Positions 7,917-15,943 of a DNA stretch of 64,000 nucleotides are shown one piece after another. The translations under genes were made by a program, and so were the position numbers. Source of the DNA: Nonomuraea rhodomycinica (GTDB lineage: Bacteria; Actinomycetota; Actinomycetes; Streptosporangiales; Streptosporangiaceae). Below the pieces are notes generated by a model. That model was not told the origin of the DNA. It saw nothing but the letters and a program-made list of their open reading frames with translations, and did not search any database. The number at the start of each line of letters is the position of its first letter. Within the stretch, counting starts at the first letter, position 1. The stretch spans positions 344,699 through 408,698 of the forward strand of contig NZ_JABWGO010000009.1 of NCBI RefSeq assembly GCF_013363995.1, read 5' to 3'.

Positions 7917-9290
7917 TCAGTGGCAGGCGGCGTCCAGCGCGATCGGCCGGTCGTAGCCCTGGGCGGCCGCGGGGGCCTTGGGGCGGGCCGGGCCGCGCAC
8001 GGCCGGCCGGTCGGCCAGCGCCTTGGCGACCTTGGCCCGGATGAGGCTCCAGTCGGGCGAGGCCGTGTTGATCAGCGGCGGCACGAAGCTGAGGCTCCGG
8101 ATCCGCGCGTCCTTCACCCGGTCCGACAGCTCGATGAGCGGCGGCAGCAGGTTCTTCGGGACGTCGGTGGAGATCGCGCGCTTGGTGGCCGCGGCCAGCT
8201 TCTCGAAGCTGTTGAGCACGGTCACCGGATCGGCCTGCTTGGCGACGGCGTACAGCAGGCACTTCTGGCGGCCCATGCGCACGTAGTCGTCGCTGTCGGT
8301 GCGGGAGCGGCCGAACCACAGCGCCTCCTGGCCGGACAGCTTGCGGGTGCCGGCGGCCAGGTGCCCCTCGCGGTACTTGCCGTACACGATGGGCTGCTTG
8401 ATGGTGACCTTCACCCCGCCCATGGCGTCGATGATCTGCGCGAAGCCCTTCATGTCGACCATCGCGTAGTACGTCACCGGGATGCCGAGGATGCCGCTGA
8501 CGGTCTGCTTGAGCAGGGTGGGACCGCGCTGGCCGTGGCGCACGCCGGGCACCATCTCCGGGTAGTCCTCGGCGTACTGGAAGATCTCGTTGAGCAGGCC
8601 GGGCGTGTCGGGGCCGTCGCCGGAGAAGCCGTTCGGGAAGCGCTGGCGGGCCGGGCCGCGCGGCATCTGCACCTGCTCCAGGTTGCGCGGCAGGCCGAAC
8701 AGCGTGGTGTCGCCGGTCGCGGTGTCGACGCTGGCCACGGTCACGCTGTCGGTGCGCACCCCGGGCCGGCCGGGCGCGGAGTCGGCGCCGATGAGCAGGA
8801 AGTTGATCCGGGTCGCGCCGTTCCACGGGTCGTCGGCCACGATCGGGGTCATCTCGGCCGTGAAGATCGAGTCGACCACGTCGCGCGACAGGTAGGCCAG
8901 CCGGGCCGCGTAGGCGGTCGGCGCCAGGACGAGCGCGCACAGGGCGGCGGTGAAGGCCGTGGTGAGGACGCGGCCCGCGGAGTTGGCCGGCTCGGGCCGT
9001 ACCAGCAGGAACGATCGGACGATGACCGCGGACCAGGCGAGCGCGACCACGGCCAGCGCGACGGACAGGGCGGTCAGCCAGAACGGCTGCACGGCCAGCG
9101 CCAGGACCTGGGTGCCGAAGGCCGTCACGGCGGTGATGACCACGGCGAGCAGCAGCACGTGCGTCACCATGAGCGCGAAGCCGGTCTTGCGGCGGTCGGT
9201 GGCGACATGGGCCACCCCCCACAGGAAGGCCGATCCGAGAGTCAGCGCGATCGCCGCGCCGGGGCCGAAACTGCGGTCTCCGGTCGTCAT
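7917..9290 (-). CDS. LytR-CpsA-Psr (LCP) family protein with multi-helix N-terminus
   Basis: A 457-residue membrane protein. Residues ~1-135 hold about four hydrophobic helices, more than the single anchor of ordinary LCP proteins. The extracellular LCP domain follows, with the conserved sequence INFLLIGADSAPGRPGVRTD, the arginine of TLFGLPRNLEQV, the helix NEIFQYAEDYPEMVPG and the loop RSRTDSDDYVRMGRQ that binds lipid pyrophosphate. LCP enzymes move undecaprenyl-linked glycopolymers (teichoic acid, arabinogalactan or capsule) onto peptidoglycan outside the cell. It diverges from the methyltransferase gene. A second LCP gene lies at 32933-34351. Confidence 0.93.
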   Translation of the reverse strand: MTTGDRSFGPGAAIALTLGSAFLWGVAHVATDRRKTGFALMVTHVLLLAVVITAVTAFGTQVLALAVQPFWLTALSVALAVVALAWSAVIVRSFLLVRPEPANSAGRVLTTAFTAALCALVLAPTAYAARLAYLSRDVVDSIFTAEMTPIVADDPWNGATRINFLLIGADSAPGRPGVRTDSVTVASVDTATGDTTLFGLPRNLEQVQMPRGPARQRFPNGFSGDGPDTPGLLNEIFQYAEDYPEMVPGVRHGQRGPTLLKQTVSGILGIPVTYYAMVDMKGFAQIIDAMGGVKVTIKQPIVYGKYREGHLAAGTRKLSGQEALWFGRSRTDSDDYVRMGRQKCLLYAVAKQADPVTVLNSFEKLAAATKRAISTDVPKNLLPPLIELSDRVKDARIRSLSFVPPLINTASPDWSLIRAKVAKALADRPAVRGPARPKAPAAAQGYDRPIALDAACH

Positions 9291-9400
9291 CCCTGGTCAA
9301 CCCCCCATTTTGCGCATCTGTCTTCCACGTTAGAGACGGTTTGTCGTCGAATGAGGGCGGGTCAGGGGAAGTGTCGTACCAATTCCCGGTCAAACCAAGA

Positions 9401-9436
9401 TTGCGATATAACGCGAGATCGAGATATAACGTGAAT
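9401..9436 (+). promoter_or_regulatory. Leaderless promoter with 9-bp direct repeat
   Basis: GATATAACG occurs twice (9405-9413 and 9423-9431). TTGCGA (9401-9406) and TATAAC (9425-9430) are an 18-bp-spaced -35/-10 pair that would start transcription at about 9437, the A of the start codon. There is no ribosome-binding sequence, so a leaderless mRNA is expected; the direct repeat may also bind a regulator. Confidence 0.55.
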
Positions 9437-10159
9437 ATGAGACGTGGACGCTACGGGTTCGACGCTCCGGCGGCCCTGCTGGGCCTCGTGTTCGGAGCCG
9501 TCGTGGTGCTGGTGCTCGCGGTGACGTCCTTCATGCAGGATGTCCCGGTCGCCGGGGTCGCCTTCCTGCTCGGCGGCCTCTACACCTCCGCCAGCGCGGC
9601 CAGCTACCTCTACACGACCCGGCGCGGCAAGTTCGCCGTGTGGGCCGAGGAACTGCAGCGGCTCAAGGGCGACGAGCGGCTGCTCGACCTCGGCTGCGGG
9701 CGCGGCGCGGTGCTGCTGCTGGCCGCCGGACGGCTGCCGGAGGGGCGGGCCACCGGCCTCGACCTCTGGCGCTCGCGCGACCAGTCGGGCAACGACGAGA
9801 GCGTCACCCGGGCCAACGCCGAGGCGGAGGGGGTGAGCGTGGACCTGGTCACCGGCGACATGCGGGAGCTGTCGTTCGAGGACGCCTCGTTCGACGTGGT
9901 CGTGTCGAGCCTGGCCGTCCACAACATCCCGGACGCCGAGGGCCGCGCGCGGGCCGTCAGGGAGGCCCACCGGGTGCTGCGGCCGGGCGGGCTGCTGCTG
10001 CTCGCCGACTTCAAGCACACCCCCGCGTACGAGCGGACGCTGCGGGAGCTCGGCGTCGTGGACGTCCGCAGGCGCGACCTCGGCTGGCGGTTCTGGTACG
10101 GCGGGCCGTGGTTCAGGACGTGGATGCTGGAGGCCCGCAAGCCCGTAGCCGTCGGGTGA
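9437..10159 (+). CDS. Membrane-anchored SAM-dependent class I methyltransferase
   Basis: A 240-residue protein with two N-terminal transmembrane helices (residues ~7-30 and ~37-60) and a cytoplasmic Rossmann methyltransferase domain. SAM motif I is LLDLGCGRGAVLLLAAG, followed by GLDLWRSRDQSGND, the acidic motif VTGDMRELSFEDASFDVV and VLRPGGLLLLADF. The ATG at 9437 was chosen because the -10 element ends 6 nt upstream; an upstream in-frame ATG would run through the promoter. Similar membrane methyltransferases act on lipids or quinones in some bacteria, but the acceptor here is unknown. The gene diverges from the LCP gene. Confidence 0.88.
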   Translation: MRRGRYGFDAPAALLGLVFGAVVVLVLAVTSFMQDVPVAGVAFLLGGLYTSASAASYLYTTRRGKFAVWAEELQRLKGDERLLDLGCGRGAVLLLAAGRLPEGRATGLDLWRSRDQSGNDESVTRANAEAEGVSVDLVTGDMRELSFEDASFDVVVSSLAVHNIPDAEGRARAVREAHRVLRPGGLLLLADFKHTPAYERTLRELGVVDVRRRDLGWRFWYGGPWFRTWMLEARKPVAVG

Positions 10160-10201
10160 GCCGACGTTTGTGATCGGCCTGGTGGGTACCAGGTTCTCTT
10201 C

Positions 10202-11641
10202 ATGAAGGACGTGGATACCGGCACAATCACCACCAAGGTGCCCGCACGGCTGGACCGGCTGCCGTGGTCACGCTGGCACTGGATGATCGTCATCGGACTC
10301 GGCACCGTCTGGATCCTCGACGGCCTCGAAGTCACCATCGTGGGAAACCTGTCGGCCCAGCTCGCCAAGCCGGGCAGCGGCCTGGACATCAGCCAGGCGC
10401 AGGTGGCCGGGACCGCGGCGGCCCTGTACGTGGCCGGGGCGTGCCTGGGCGCGTTGTTCTTCGGCTGGCTGACCGACAGGTTCGGCCGCAAGAAGCTGTT
10501 CCTCGTCACCCTGGTCGTCTACCTGGTGGCCACGCTGATGACGGCCTTCTCCTTCGACGCGTGGTGGTTCTTCCTGTTCAGGTTCATGACCGGGTTCGGC
10601 ATCGGCGGTGAGTACGCGGCCATCAACTCGGCCATCGACGAGCTGATCCCGAGCCGCCACCGCGGCCGCATCGACATCATCATCAACGGCAGCTACTGGC
10701 TCGGCGCGGCGGGCGGCGCCCTGCTGACCGTGCCGCTGCTCAACGACCTGCCGGTCAACATAGGCTGGCGCGTCGCCTTCGGCCTCGGCGTGGTGCTCGG
10801 CGTGGCCATCCTGCTCGTGCGGCGGCACGTGCCCGAGAGCCCGCGCTGGCTGTTCATCCACGGCCGCGGCCAGGAGGCCGAGCAGCTCGTCGGCGAGATC
10901 GAGGAGCACGTCGGCGGCGACCTGCCGGACCCCAGGGGCTCCGTCACCATCCACCAGCGCAGGTCGATCGGCTTCGTGCAGATCGCGCACACGATGGTGG
11001 CGCGCTACCCCAAGCGCACGATCCTCGGGCTGTCGCTGTTCATCGGGCAGGCGTTCCTCTACAACGCCATCACGTTCGGGTACGCCCAGATCCTGTCCAC
11101 GTTCTACAAGATCGACACGCACACCGGCTACTACTTCGCCGTGATCGCGATCGGCAACTTCCTCGGCCCGCTGCTGCTGGGGAGGCTGTTCGACACGGTC
11201 GGCCGGGTGCCGATGATCTCGGCGACCTACATCGGCTCCGGGGTGCTGCTGCTCGGCACGGCCTGGCTGTTCGACCAGGGCGTGCTCAACGCCGTCACGC
11301 TGACCGCCTGCTGGTGCGCGGTGCTGTTCGTCGCCTCGGCCGGTGCCAGTTCGGCCTACCTGACGGTCAGCGAGATCTTCCCCATGGAGACCAGGGCGAT
11401 GGCGATCGCGTTCTTCTTCGCGATCGGCACCGCGGCGGGCGGCATCGCCGGTCCGCTGGTCTTCGCCGGACTGGTCGAGACCGGCGTGCCGGGTGACACG
11501 GCGCTGGCGTTCACGATCGGCGCCGTCATCATGATCGCCGCCGGGATCGTCGAGCTGTTCCTCGGGGTCAAGGCCGAGCAGAAGGGCCTGGAGGAGATCG
11601 CCGCGCCGCTCACAGCAACTTCGGTAGACACGGCCGCATGA
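10202..11641 (+). CDS. MFS transporter (sugar-porter-like)
   Basis: A 479-residue, 12-helix major facilitator protein. The A-motif is GWLTDRFGRKKLFL between helices 2 and 3, its repeat GRLFDTVGRVPMIS lies after helix 8, RGRIDIIINGSYWLG is in helix 5, and PESPRWLFIHGRG before the central loop is typical of sugar/organic-acid porters. TM1 contains the acidic DGLEVTIVGN common in proton-coupled members. It should move a small polar solute across the membrane with protons; the substrate is unknown. Its last 32 nt overlap the 3' end of the opposing gene at 11610-12227. Confidence 0.92.
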   Translation: MKDVDTGTITTKVPARLDRLPWSRWHWMIVIGLGTVWILDGLEVTIVGNLSAQLAKPGSGLDISQAQVAGTAAALYVAGACLGALFFGWLTDRFGRKKLFLVTLVVYLVATLMTAFSFDAWWFFLFRFMTGFGIGGEYAAINSAIDELIPSRHRGRIDIIINGSYWLGAAGGALLTVPLLNDLPVNIGWRVAFGLGVVLGVAILLVRRHVPESPRWLFIHGRGQEAEQLVGEIEEHVGGDLPDPRGSVTIHQRRSIGFVQIAHTMVARYPKRTILGLSLFIGQAFLYNAITFGYAQILSTFYKIDTHTGYYFAVIAIGNFLGPLLLGRLFDTVGRVPMISATYIGSGVLLLGTAWLFDQGVLNAVTLTACWCAVLFVASAGASSAYLTVSEIFPMETRAMAIAFFFAIGTAAGGIAGPLVFAGLVETGVPGDTALAFTIGAVIMIAAGIVELFLGVKAEQKGLEEIAAPLTATSVDTAA

Positions 11642-12227
11642 CGCGCAGCACGTGCGTGCTGTCGGACAGGTAGAGGTGCGGCACGTCCACGAACACCCGC
11701 ATCGGACCGCAGTCCAGGCCGAGGCTGCGCGCCACCCCGGCCTGGACGTCCGACAGCGGCACGTAGTTCAGGTAGCTGGTGAACGCGTTCTGCGACCGGA
11801 ACGCCGCCGTCATCACCAGCCCGCCGTCCCGGATGCGGAAGGCCAGCCCGCTCAGGCACGGCACCGAGTCGTACGGCTCGCCCGGCGCGGTCAGCGAGAT
11901 CCAGGCGCTCTTGCTGTACGGCTTGGTGCGCAGCAGGTCCACCGCCCACGCGAGCTGGCCCCTGATCCGGGCCCCGTAGCTGTACTTGAACGGGGGCACG
12001 ATCGTGTCCTGGGTGAACTTGCGGCAGTAGAGCGCGAGCCGGTCCGTGTCGCCGTACCTCTCCAGCACCGGGTCGTCCCGCCGCACCTGGGCGATCTCGA
12101 AGAGCACGGGCGGCCCCTCCATGACGGGGCCGCGGTCGTCGTCGCCGAGCGCGCCCTCCGTCCACACATGGCGCATCAGCCAGATCCACGCCTCCCCACA
12201 TGACGCCCACATCGCAGGGCCGGGCAT
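11610..12227 (-). CDS. Divergent thymidylate-synthase-fold protein
   Basis: A 205-residue protein not obvious at first sight but aligning by eye with the ThyA fold. Matching features: YG (Tyr84), KPYSKSAWISLTAPGE in place of the phosphate-loop strand, the catalytic-type Cys124 in SVPCLSGLAFRIRDGGL, Arg144-Ser145 (FRSQN), Asn154 (SYLNYVPL), His184 and Tyr186 (DVPHLYLSD) and a C-terminal LPKLL like ThyA's PLPKLI. Differences: the paired phosphate-binding arginines are replaced by Lys-Ser, and the Asp after the RS motif is Asn. It may act on an unusual pyrimidine, or as a hydroxymethylase or binding protein. Its ATG directly follows the TGA of the membrane gene upstream. Confidence 0.72.
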   Translation of the reverse strand: MPGPAMWASCGEAWIWLMRHVWTEGALGDDDRGPVMEGPPVLFEIAQVRRDDPVLERYGDTDRLALYCRKFTQDTIVPPFKYSYGARIRGQLAWAVDLLRTKPYSKSAWISLTAPGEPYDSVPCLSGLAFRIRDGGLVMTAAFRSQNAFTSYLNYVPLSDVQAGVARSLGLDCGPMRVFVDVPHLYLSDSTHVLRVMRPCLPKLL

Positions 12228-12899
12228 TCAGGTCTCCACGTTCGGGAACTGGTACGGGTTGCGGGGCAGCCGGCGCCGCCGCGTGACGTTGCAGCGCACG
12301 TAGTAGATCGAGTAGTGGACCAGCGCCACCAGCGCGACGCTCGTGGTCAGCAGGATCGGGTCGGGCGCCTGGCCGCTGAGGCCGGTGACGCCGGCCACGA
12401 GGTAGAGACTGTTGGCGACGGCCAGCATCATGACGTTGATCCCGGGCCAGGCGAGCGGTGCGAAGGTCTCGGGGAAGCGGGGGTCCACCGGCAGGTTGGG
12501 CGACCAGTCCAGCTCGTCCTTGAGCCGGGTCGCGTAGAGGAGCCGGAAGTTGTTGATCGCCCGGGCCGTGCGGGCGTGCGCGTTCACCGCCTCGATCAGC
12601 CGCAGGAACGGCAGCACGCTGAGCAGCCCGAACGCCGTCACCAGCGCGAACAGGTACCACGGCACGGTGGTCCAGGAGGTCAGGCTGCGCGGGTCCACGA
12701 CCTTGGCGCTGGTGAGGGCGATGGTGGCCAGGAACGGGCCCGAGAGCAGGCTCATCCCCAGTCTGGTCATCTTCAGCCGCTCGTCCTTGGCGGCGAGGTG
12801 GACGTTGTAGATGCCGGTGAAGTCCACTGCGGCGAGCTGGAGGAACTGACCTGCCGGCAGCTCTTCCTCCGGCGTCATGCGAGGGGGTGTCTTCCGCAT
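12228..12899 (-). CDS. Four-helix membrane protein of unknown function
   Basis: A 223-residue protein with two helix pairs: TM1 (LLSGPFLATIALTSA), TM2 (PWYLFALVTAFGLLSVLPFL), a ~45-residue charged cytoplasmic-type segment (AHARTARAINNFRLLYATRL and following), TM3 (NVMMLAVANSLYLVAGVTGL) and TM4 (LLTTSVALVALVHYSIYYV), ending in a basic tail RRRRLPRNPYQFPN. The ATG at 12899 has AGGAG 6 nt upstream. No family was recognised; a general likeness to small membrane effectors that pair with nucleotide enzymes is only suggestive. Stop and downstream start abut (TGAATG), so it is translated together with the thymidylate-synthase-fold gene. Confidence 0.8.
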   Translation of the reverse strand: MRKTPPRMTPEEELPAGQFLQLAAVDFTGIYNVHLAAKDERLKMTRLGMSLLSGPFLATIALTSAKVVDPRSLTSWTTVPWYLFALVTAFGLLSVLPFLRLIEAVNAHARTARAINNFRLLYATRLKDELDWSPNLPVDPRFPETFAPLAWPGINVMMLAVANSLYLVAGVTGLSGQAPDPILLTTSVALVALVHYSIYYVRCNVTRRRRLPRNPYQFPNVET

Positions 12900-13069
12900 G
12901 AATGCTCCTGTAGGGCCAAGCTGCCTCCAGTATGAGCACACTTTCGCGGATCCGCCGGGGATTCCTGCCAATCATTCCAACAATTGCCGACTCGGCGGCG
13001 TAAAACCGGGTTGCGGCTGACACCGTGTGAGGCGGTATGCCTGTCCCATTCGATCGAGGAGGAATCGGG

Positions 13070-14005
13070 ATGGACATCGCGGAGCGGATCGACGCGCTGC
13101 TGGCGGCGGGCGGCGCGCCGCACCTGCACGGGCTCGTCGTGGTCCGGGACGGACGGGTGGAGCTGGAGCGGTACGGCGCGGGGGAGGACTTCCGGCTGAA
13201 CGTCCCGCTGGGGCACGTGACGTTCGGGCCGGACGTCGCCCATGACGTCCGCTCGGTGACCAAGAGCGTCGTCGCCCTGCTGTACGGCGCCGCCCTCGGC
13301 GACGGTCTCGTGCCCGCGCCGGGCGAGCCGCTGCTGCCCGCCTTCCCCGCGTACGCCGACCTGGCGGAGGGCAAGGAGCACCTGACGGTCGAGCACGCGC
13401 TCACCATGACCCTCGGCCTGGACTGGAACGAGGACGTCCCCTACACCAGCACCGCCAACAGCGAGGTGGCCATGGAGGAGGCCCCGGACCGCTACCGGTA
13501 CGTCCTGGAGCGTCCTGTGGTGGAGGAGCCGGGGAAGCGGTGGCGCTACTGCGGAGGCGCGGCGGCCCTGCTCGGCCGGCTGATCGCCGACGGCGCGGGG
13601 GTGCCGCTGGAGGAGTTCGCGCGGGAGCGGCTCTTCGGGCCGCTCGGCATGCCGTTCGAGTGGACCGCTCACCGCGGGGTGGCGATGGCCGCCTCCGGGC
13701 TGCGGCTGCGCCCGCGTGACCTGGCCGAGCTGGGCTCGCTGGTGCTCGACGGCGGGCGCGGGCTGGTGCCGCGGCAGTGGATCGCCGAGATGCTGCGGCC
13801 CCGGGTCCGGATCGCGGACGGGTTCGAGTACGGCTACCAGTGGTACGTGAGCCCGGGGCGGTGGGCGGCGGCCATCGGAAACGGCGGCCAGCGGATCGTC
13901 GTGGCGCCGGAGAGCCGGCTGGTGGTGGCCGTCACGGCCGGCGACTACGACGCCGACCAGTCCAGCGCCGAGGCGGTGCTGCGGGAGGCGCTGGCTGCGG
14001 GATGA
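13070..14005 (+). CDS. Serine hydrolase, class C beta-lactamase family
   Basis: A 311-residue penicillin-binding-like hydrolase. Ser62-x-x-Lys65 in RSVTKSVVALLYG is the nucleophile motif, Tyr160 in WRYCGGAAALLG is the second motif, and IGNGGQRIVVAPE near the C-terminus takes the place of the KTG strand. GGAGG lies 8 nt before the ATG at 13070, which excludes the longer frame. There is no signal peptide, so it is probably cytoplasmic and an esterase, amidase or peptidase, not a resistance beta-lactamase. It converges on the LysR gene with 16 bp between. Confidence 0.9.
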   Translation: MDIAERIDALLAAGGAPHLHGLVVVRDGRVELERYGAGEDFRLNVPLGHVTFGPDVAHDVRSVTKSVVALLYGAALGDGLVPAPGEPLLPAFPAYADLAEGKEHLTVEHALTMTLGLDWNEDVPYTSTANSEVAMEEAPDRYRYVLERPVVEEPGKRWRYCGGAAALLGRLIADGAGVPLEEFARERLFGPLGMPFEWTAHRGVAMAASGLRLRPRDLAELGSLVLDGGRGLVPRQWIAEMLRPRVRIADGFEYGYQWYVSPGRWAAAIGNGGQRIVVAPESRLVVAVTAGDYDADQSSAEAVLREALAAG

Positions 14006-14021
14006 GGGGGTGTCGCCTGGC

Positions 14022-14891
14022 TCAGAGGGGGAGGTGGGTGATCGCGGTGCGGAAGGCGGCGACGGCCGCGCCGATCGCCGGGTGCCCGCCGTACCCTCTG
14101 CGGAAGGCCGCCAGGGTGCGGCGGCTCAGCGGCAGCTCCGACAGCGTCACGCCCGGCGGCGGCGCCAGCGCGGCCAGGCGTGGCACGAGCGCGACCCCCT
14201 GACCGGCGGCGGCGAAGGCGAGGACCGTGTCGAAGTCGTCCACCTGGTGACGCACCCGCGGCTCGAAGCCCGCCGCCTGACAGGCCCGGATCGTCATGGC
14301 GTGGCAGAGGGTGCCCGGCTTGCCGGTGATCCACGGGTCGTCCCGGGCCTCGGCGAGGTCCGCCCGGCCGGTCAGGTACATCGGCTCGGCGAACAGCGGC
14401 TCGGTGGCCAGCGCCGGGTCCGCCTCCGCCGGCACGAAGTCGTACTCGTGGACCAGCGCGACGTCCAGCTCGCCCGCCCGCAGCGCCCCGGAGACGTCGG
14501 CGGGGTCGATCTCCGACACCATGGGCTCCAGCTCCGGGCAGGCGCGCGCCAGTTCGGCGAGCGCCGCGGGCATCAGCGCCCGGGCCGCCGTCGGGAACGC
14601 GCCGACGCGCACCGGCCCCGACGGCCCGCCCCGCACGGCCGCCAGCGCGGCCGAGGCGCGTTCCAGCTCCTCCAGGACGGTCTGCGCGTGCTCCACCAGC
14701 AGCCGGCCGGCGGGCGTCAGCGTGACGGTACGGCCGGTGCGCTCCAGCAGCGGCACGCCCGCCTCCCGCTCCAGCGCGCTGAGCTGCTGCGACACCGCCG
14801 ACGGCGTGAACGTCACGGCCTCGGCCACGGCGGCGATCGTGCCGCGCCGGGCCAGCTCCCGCAGGAGGCGCAGCTTGCGAGGGTCCAGCAT
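14022..14891 (-). CDS. LysR family transcriptional regulator
   Basis: A 289-residue LysR-type regulator with an N-terminal winged helix (GTIAAVAEAVTFTPSAVSQQ) and an effector-binding domain starting near PSGPVRVGAFPTAARALMPA. It is divergent from the DapA-family gene with 71 bp between, so that gene is the likely target. It is similar in style to the LysR at 3641-4576 (same starting pattern, MLD-RRL-like) but clearly a different protein. Confidence 0.92.
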   Translation of the reverse strand: MLDPRKLRLLRELARRGTIAAVAEAVTFTPSAVSQQLSALEREAGVPLLERTGRTVTLTPAGRLLVEHAQTVLEELERASAALAAVRGGPSGPVRVGAFPTAARALMPAALAELARACPELEPMVSEIDPADVSGALRAGELDVALVHEYDFVPAEADPALATEPLFAEPMYLTGRADLAEARDDPWITGKPGTLCHAMTIRACQAAGFEPRVRHQVDDFDTVLAFAAAGQGVALVPRLAALAPPPGVTLSELPLSRRTLAAFRRGYGGHPAIGAAVAAFRTAITHLPL

Positions 14892-14919
14892 CAGTACAGC
14901 TTACGCTCAACCGCACATA

Positions 14920-14944
14920 TCCGAACTGGACCTGACGTATCGGA
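14920..14944. promoter_or_regulatory. Probable LysR operator (TCCGA-N15-TCGGA)
   Basis: TCCGA (14920-14924) and TCGGA (14940-14944) form an inverted repeat with arm centres two helical turns apart, in the divergent region between the LysR and DapA-family genes. Confidence 0.4.
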
Positions 14945-14962
14945 CCGCGTCAGGCTCGGAGC

Positions 14963-15853
14963 ATGCTGCAGGGAATCCACGTACCGCTCGTGACGCCGTT
15001 CGCCACCACCCGCTCCGCCCCGGGAGTCACCGGGGAGGTGGCCGCCGACGTGCTCGGCAAGCTCGCCCGCCGCGTCCTCGACGACGGCGCGTCCGGGCTG
15101 GTCGCGCTCGGCACCACCGGCGAGGCCGCGGCGCTGTCCCCGGACGAGCGGGCGCAGGTCGTCGAGGTATGCGCGGAGGTGTGCCGCGAGCGCGAGGCGC
15201 CCCTGACCGTGGGCGTGACCGGCAACGACACCCGATCGGTGCTCAGGGCCCTGGAGGCGCTGCCGCCGGACGTCACGGCCGCCCTGGTGACCGTGCCGTA
15301 CTTCCTGCGCCCCTCCGAGCGCGGGGTCGTCGCGCACTTCGAGGCGCTGGCCGACGGCTCGCCGGTGCCGTTGGTGATCTACCACATCCCCTACCGGACC
15401 GGTCAGGCCGTGAGCGCCGCCACGCTGCGTCACCTGGGCGCCCACCCCATGATCGCCGGGGTGAAGTACGCGACCGGCGGCGTCGACCAGGAAGCCCTGG
15501 ACCTGCTCGGTGACCGGCCCGACGGGTTCGACGTGCTGGGCGGCGACGACGCGGTCATCTCGCCGCTGCTGGCGGCCGGCGCCTCCGGCGGCATCCTGGC
15601 CTCGGCGAACCTCGCCCCGCGCGAGTTCGCCGACCTGGCCGCCGCCTGGGAGGCGGGCGACGTCACGCGGGCGCGGGCGCTCGGCCACCGCCTGGCCCGG
15701 CTGTCGGCCGCCCTGTTCGCCGAGCCCAACCCGACCGTCATCAAGGGCGTCCTGCACGCCCGGGGGATCATCCCGTCGGCCGACGTGCGGCTGCCGCTGC
15801 TGCCCGCGAGCGAGGCGTCCGTCGCGGCGGCCGGGGCCCTGCTCGACGGATGA
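14963..15853 (+). CDS. Dihydrodipicolinate synthase (DapA) family aldolase
   Basis: A 296-residue class I aldolase of the DapA/N-acetylneuraminate lyase family. Lys168 in AGVKYATGG is the Schiff-base lysine, Tyr140 in VIYHIPYRTG the catalytic tyrosine, and ALGTTGEAAALS (Thr51-Thr52) the substrate-carboxylate loop. It probably makes or splits a 2-oxo acid. A separate regulator next door argues for a catabolic member of the family, not lysine-pathway DapA, which is usually constitutive and sits near dapB. No partner enzymes adjoin it. Confidence 0.9.
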   Translation: MLQGIHVPLVTPFATTRSAPGVTGEVAADVLGKLARRVLDDGASGLVALGTTGEAAALSPDERAQVVEVCAEVCREREAPLTVGVTGNDTRSVLRALEALPPDVTAALVTVPYFLRPSERGVVAHFEALADGSPVPLVIYHIPYRTGQAVSAATLRHLGAHPMIAGVKYATGGVDQEALDLLGDRPDGFDVLGGDDAVISPLLAAGASGGILASANLAPREFADLAAAWEAGDVTRARALGHRLARLSAALFAEPNPTVIKGVLHARGIIPSADVRLPLLPASEASVAAAGALLDG

Positions 15854-15906
15854 GGCGCCGGCTCCCGCCCGGGGCGGTCCGGCCATGGTTCCACGTAGAA
15901 CATGGC

Positions 15907-15943
15907 TTGACCTCAAGCCTGGTTGAGGGAGCACGCTCGGCTC
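15907..15943 (+). promoter_or_regulatory. SoxR box and MerR-type promoter
   Basis: CCTCAA-GCCTGG-TTGAGG (15911-15928) matches the 18-bp arrangement of SoxR boxes. It lies in the spacer between TTGACC (15907-15912) and a weak -10 CACGCT (15932-15937), which are 19 bp apart, the over-long spacing typical of MerR-family promoters. The predicted start of transcription is 15944, the first base of the ATG. Confidence 0.7.

Noticed and set aside
1..11641. Treating the SARP regulator as part of the lanthipeptide cluster
   Set aside because: They are more than 40 kb apart with many ordinary genes between.
11610..12227. Housekeeping thymidylate synthase (thyA)
   Set aside because: Too short (205 aa) and lacking the phosphate-binding arginines and the Asp after the RS motif; only the fold and part of the active site match.
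12228..12899. Calling the membrane protein a known defence effector family
   Set aside because: Helix layout is suggestive, but no diagnostic motif could be matched by eye.
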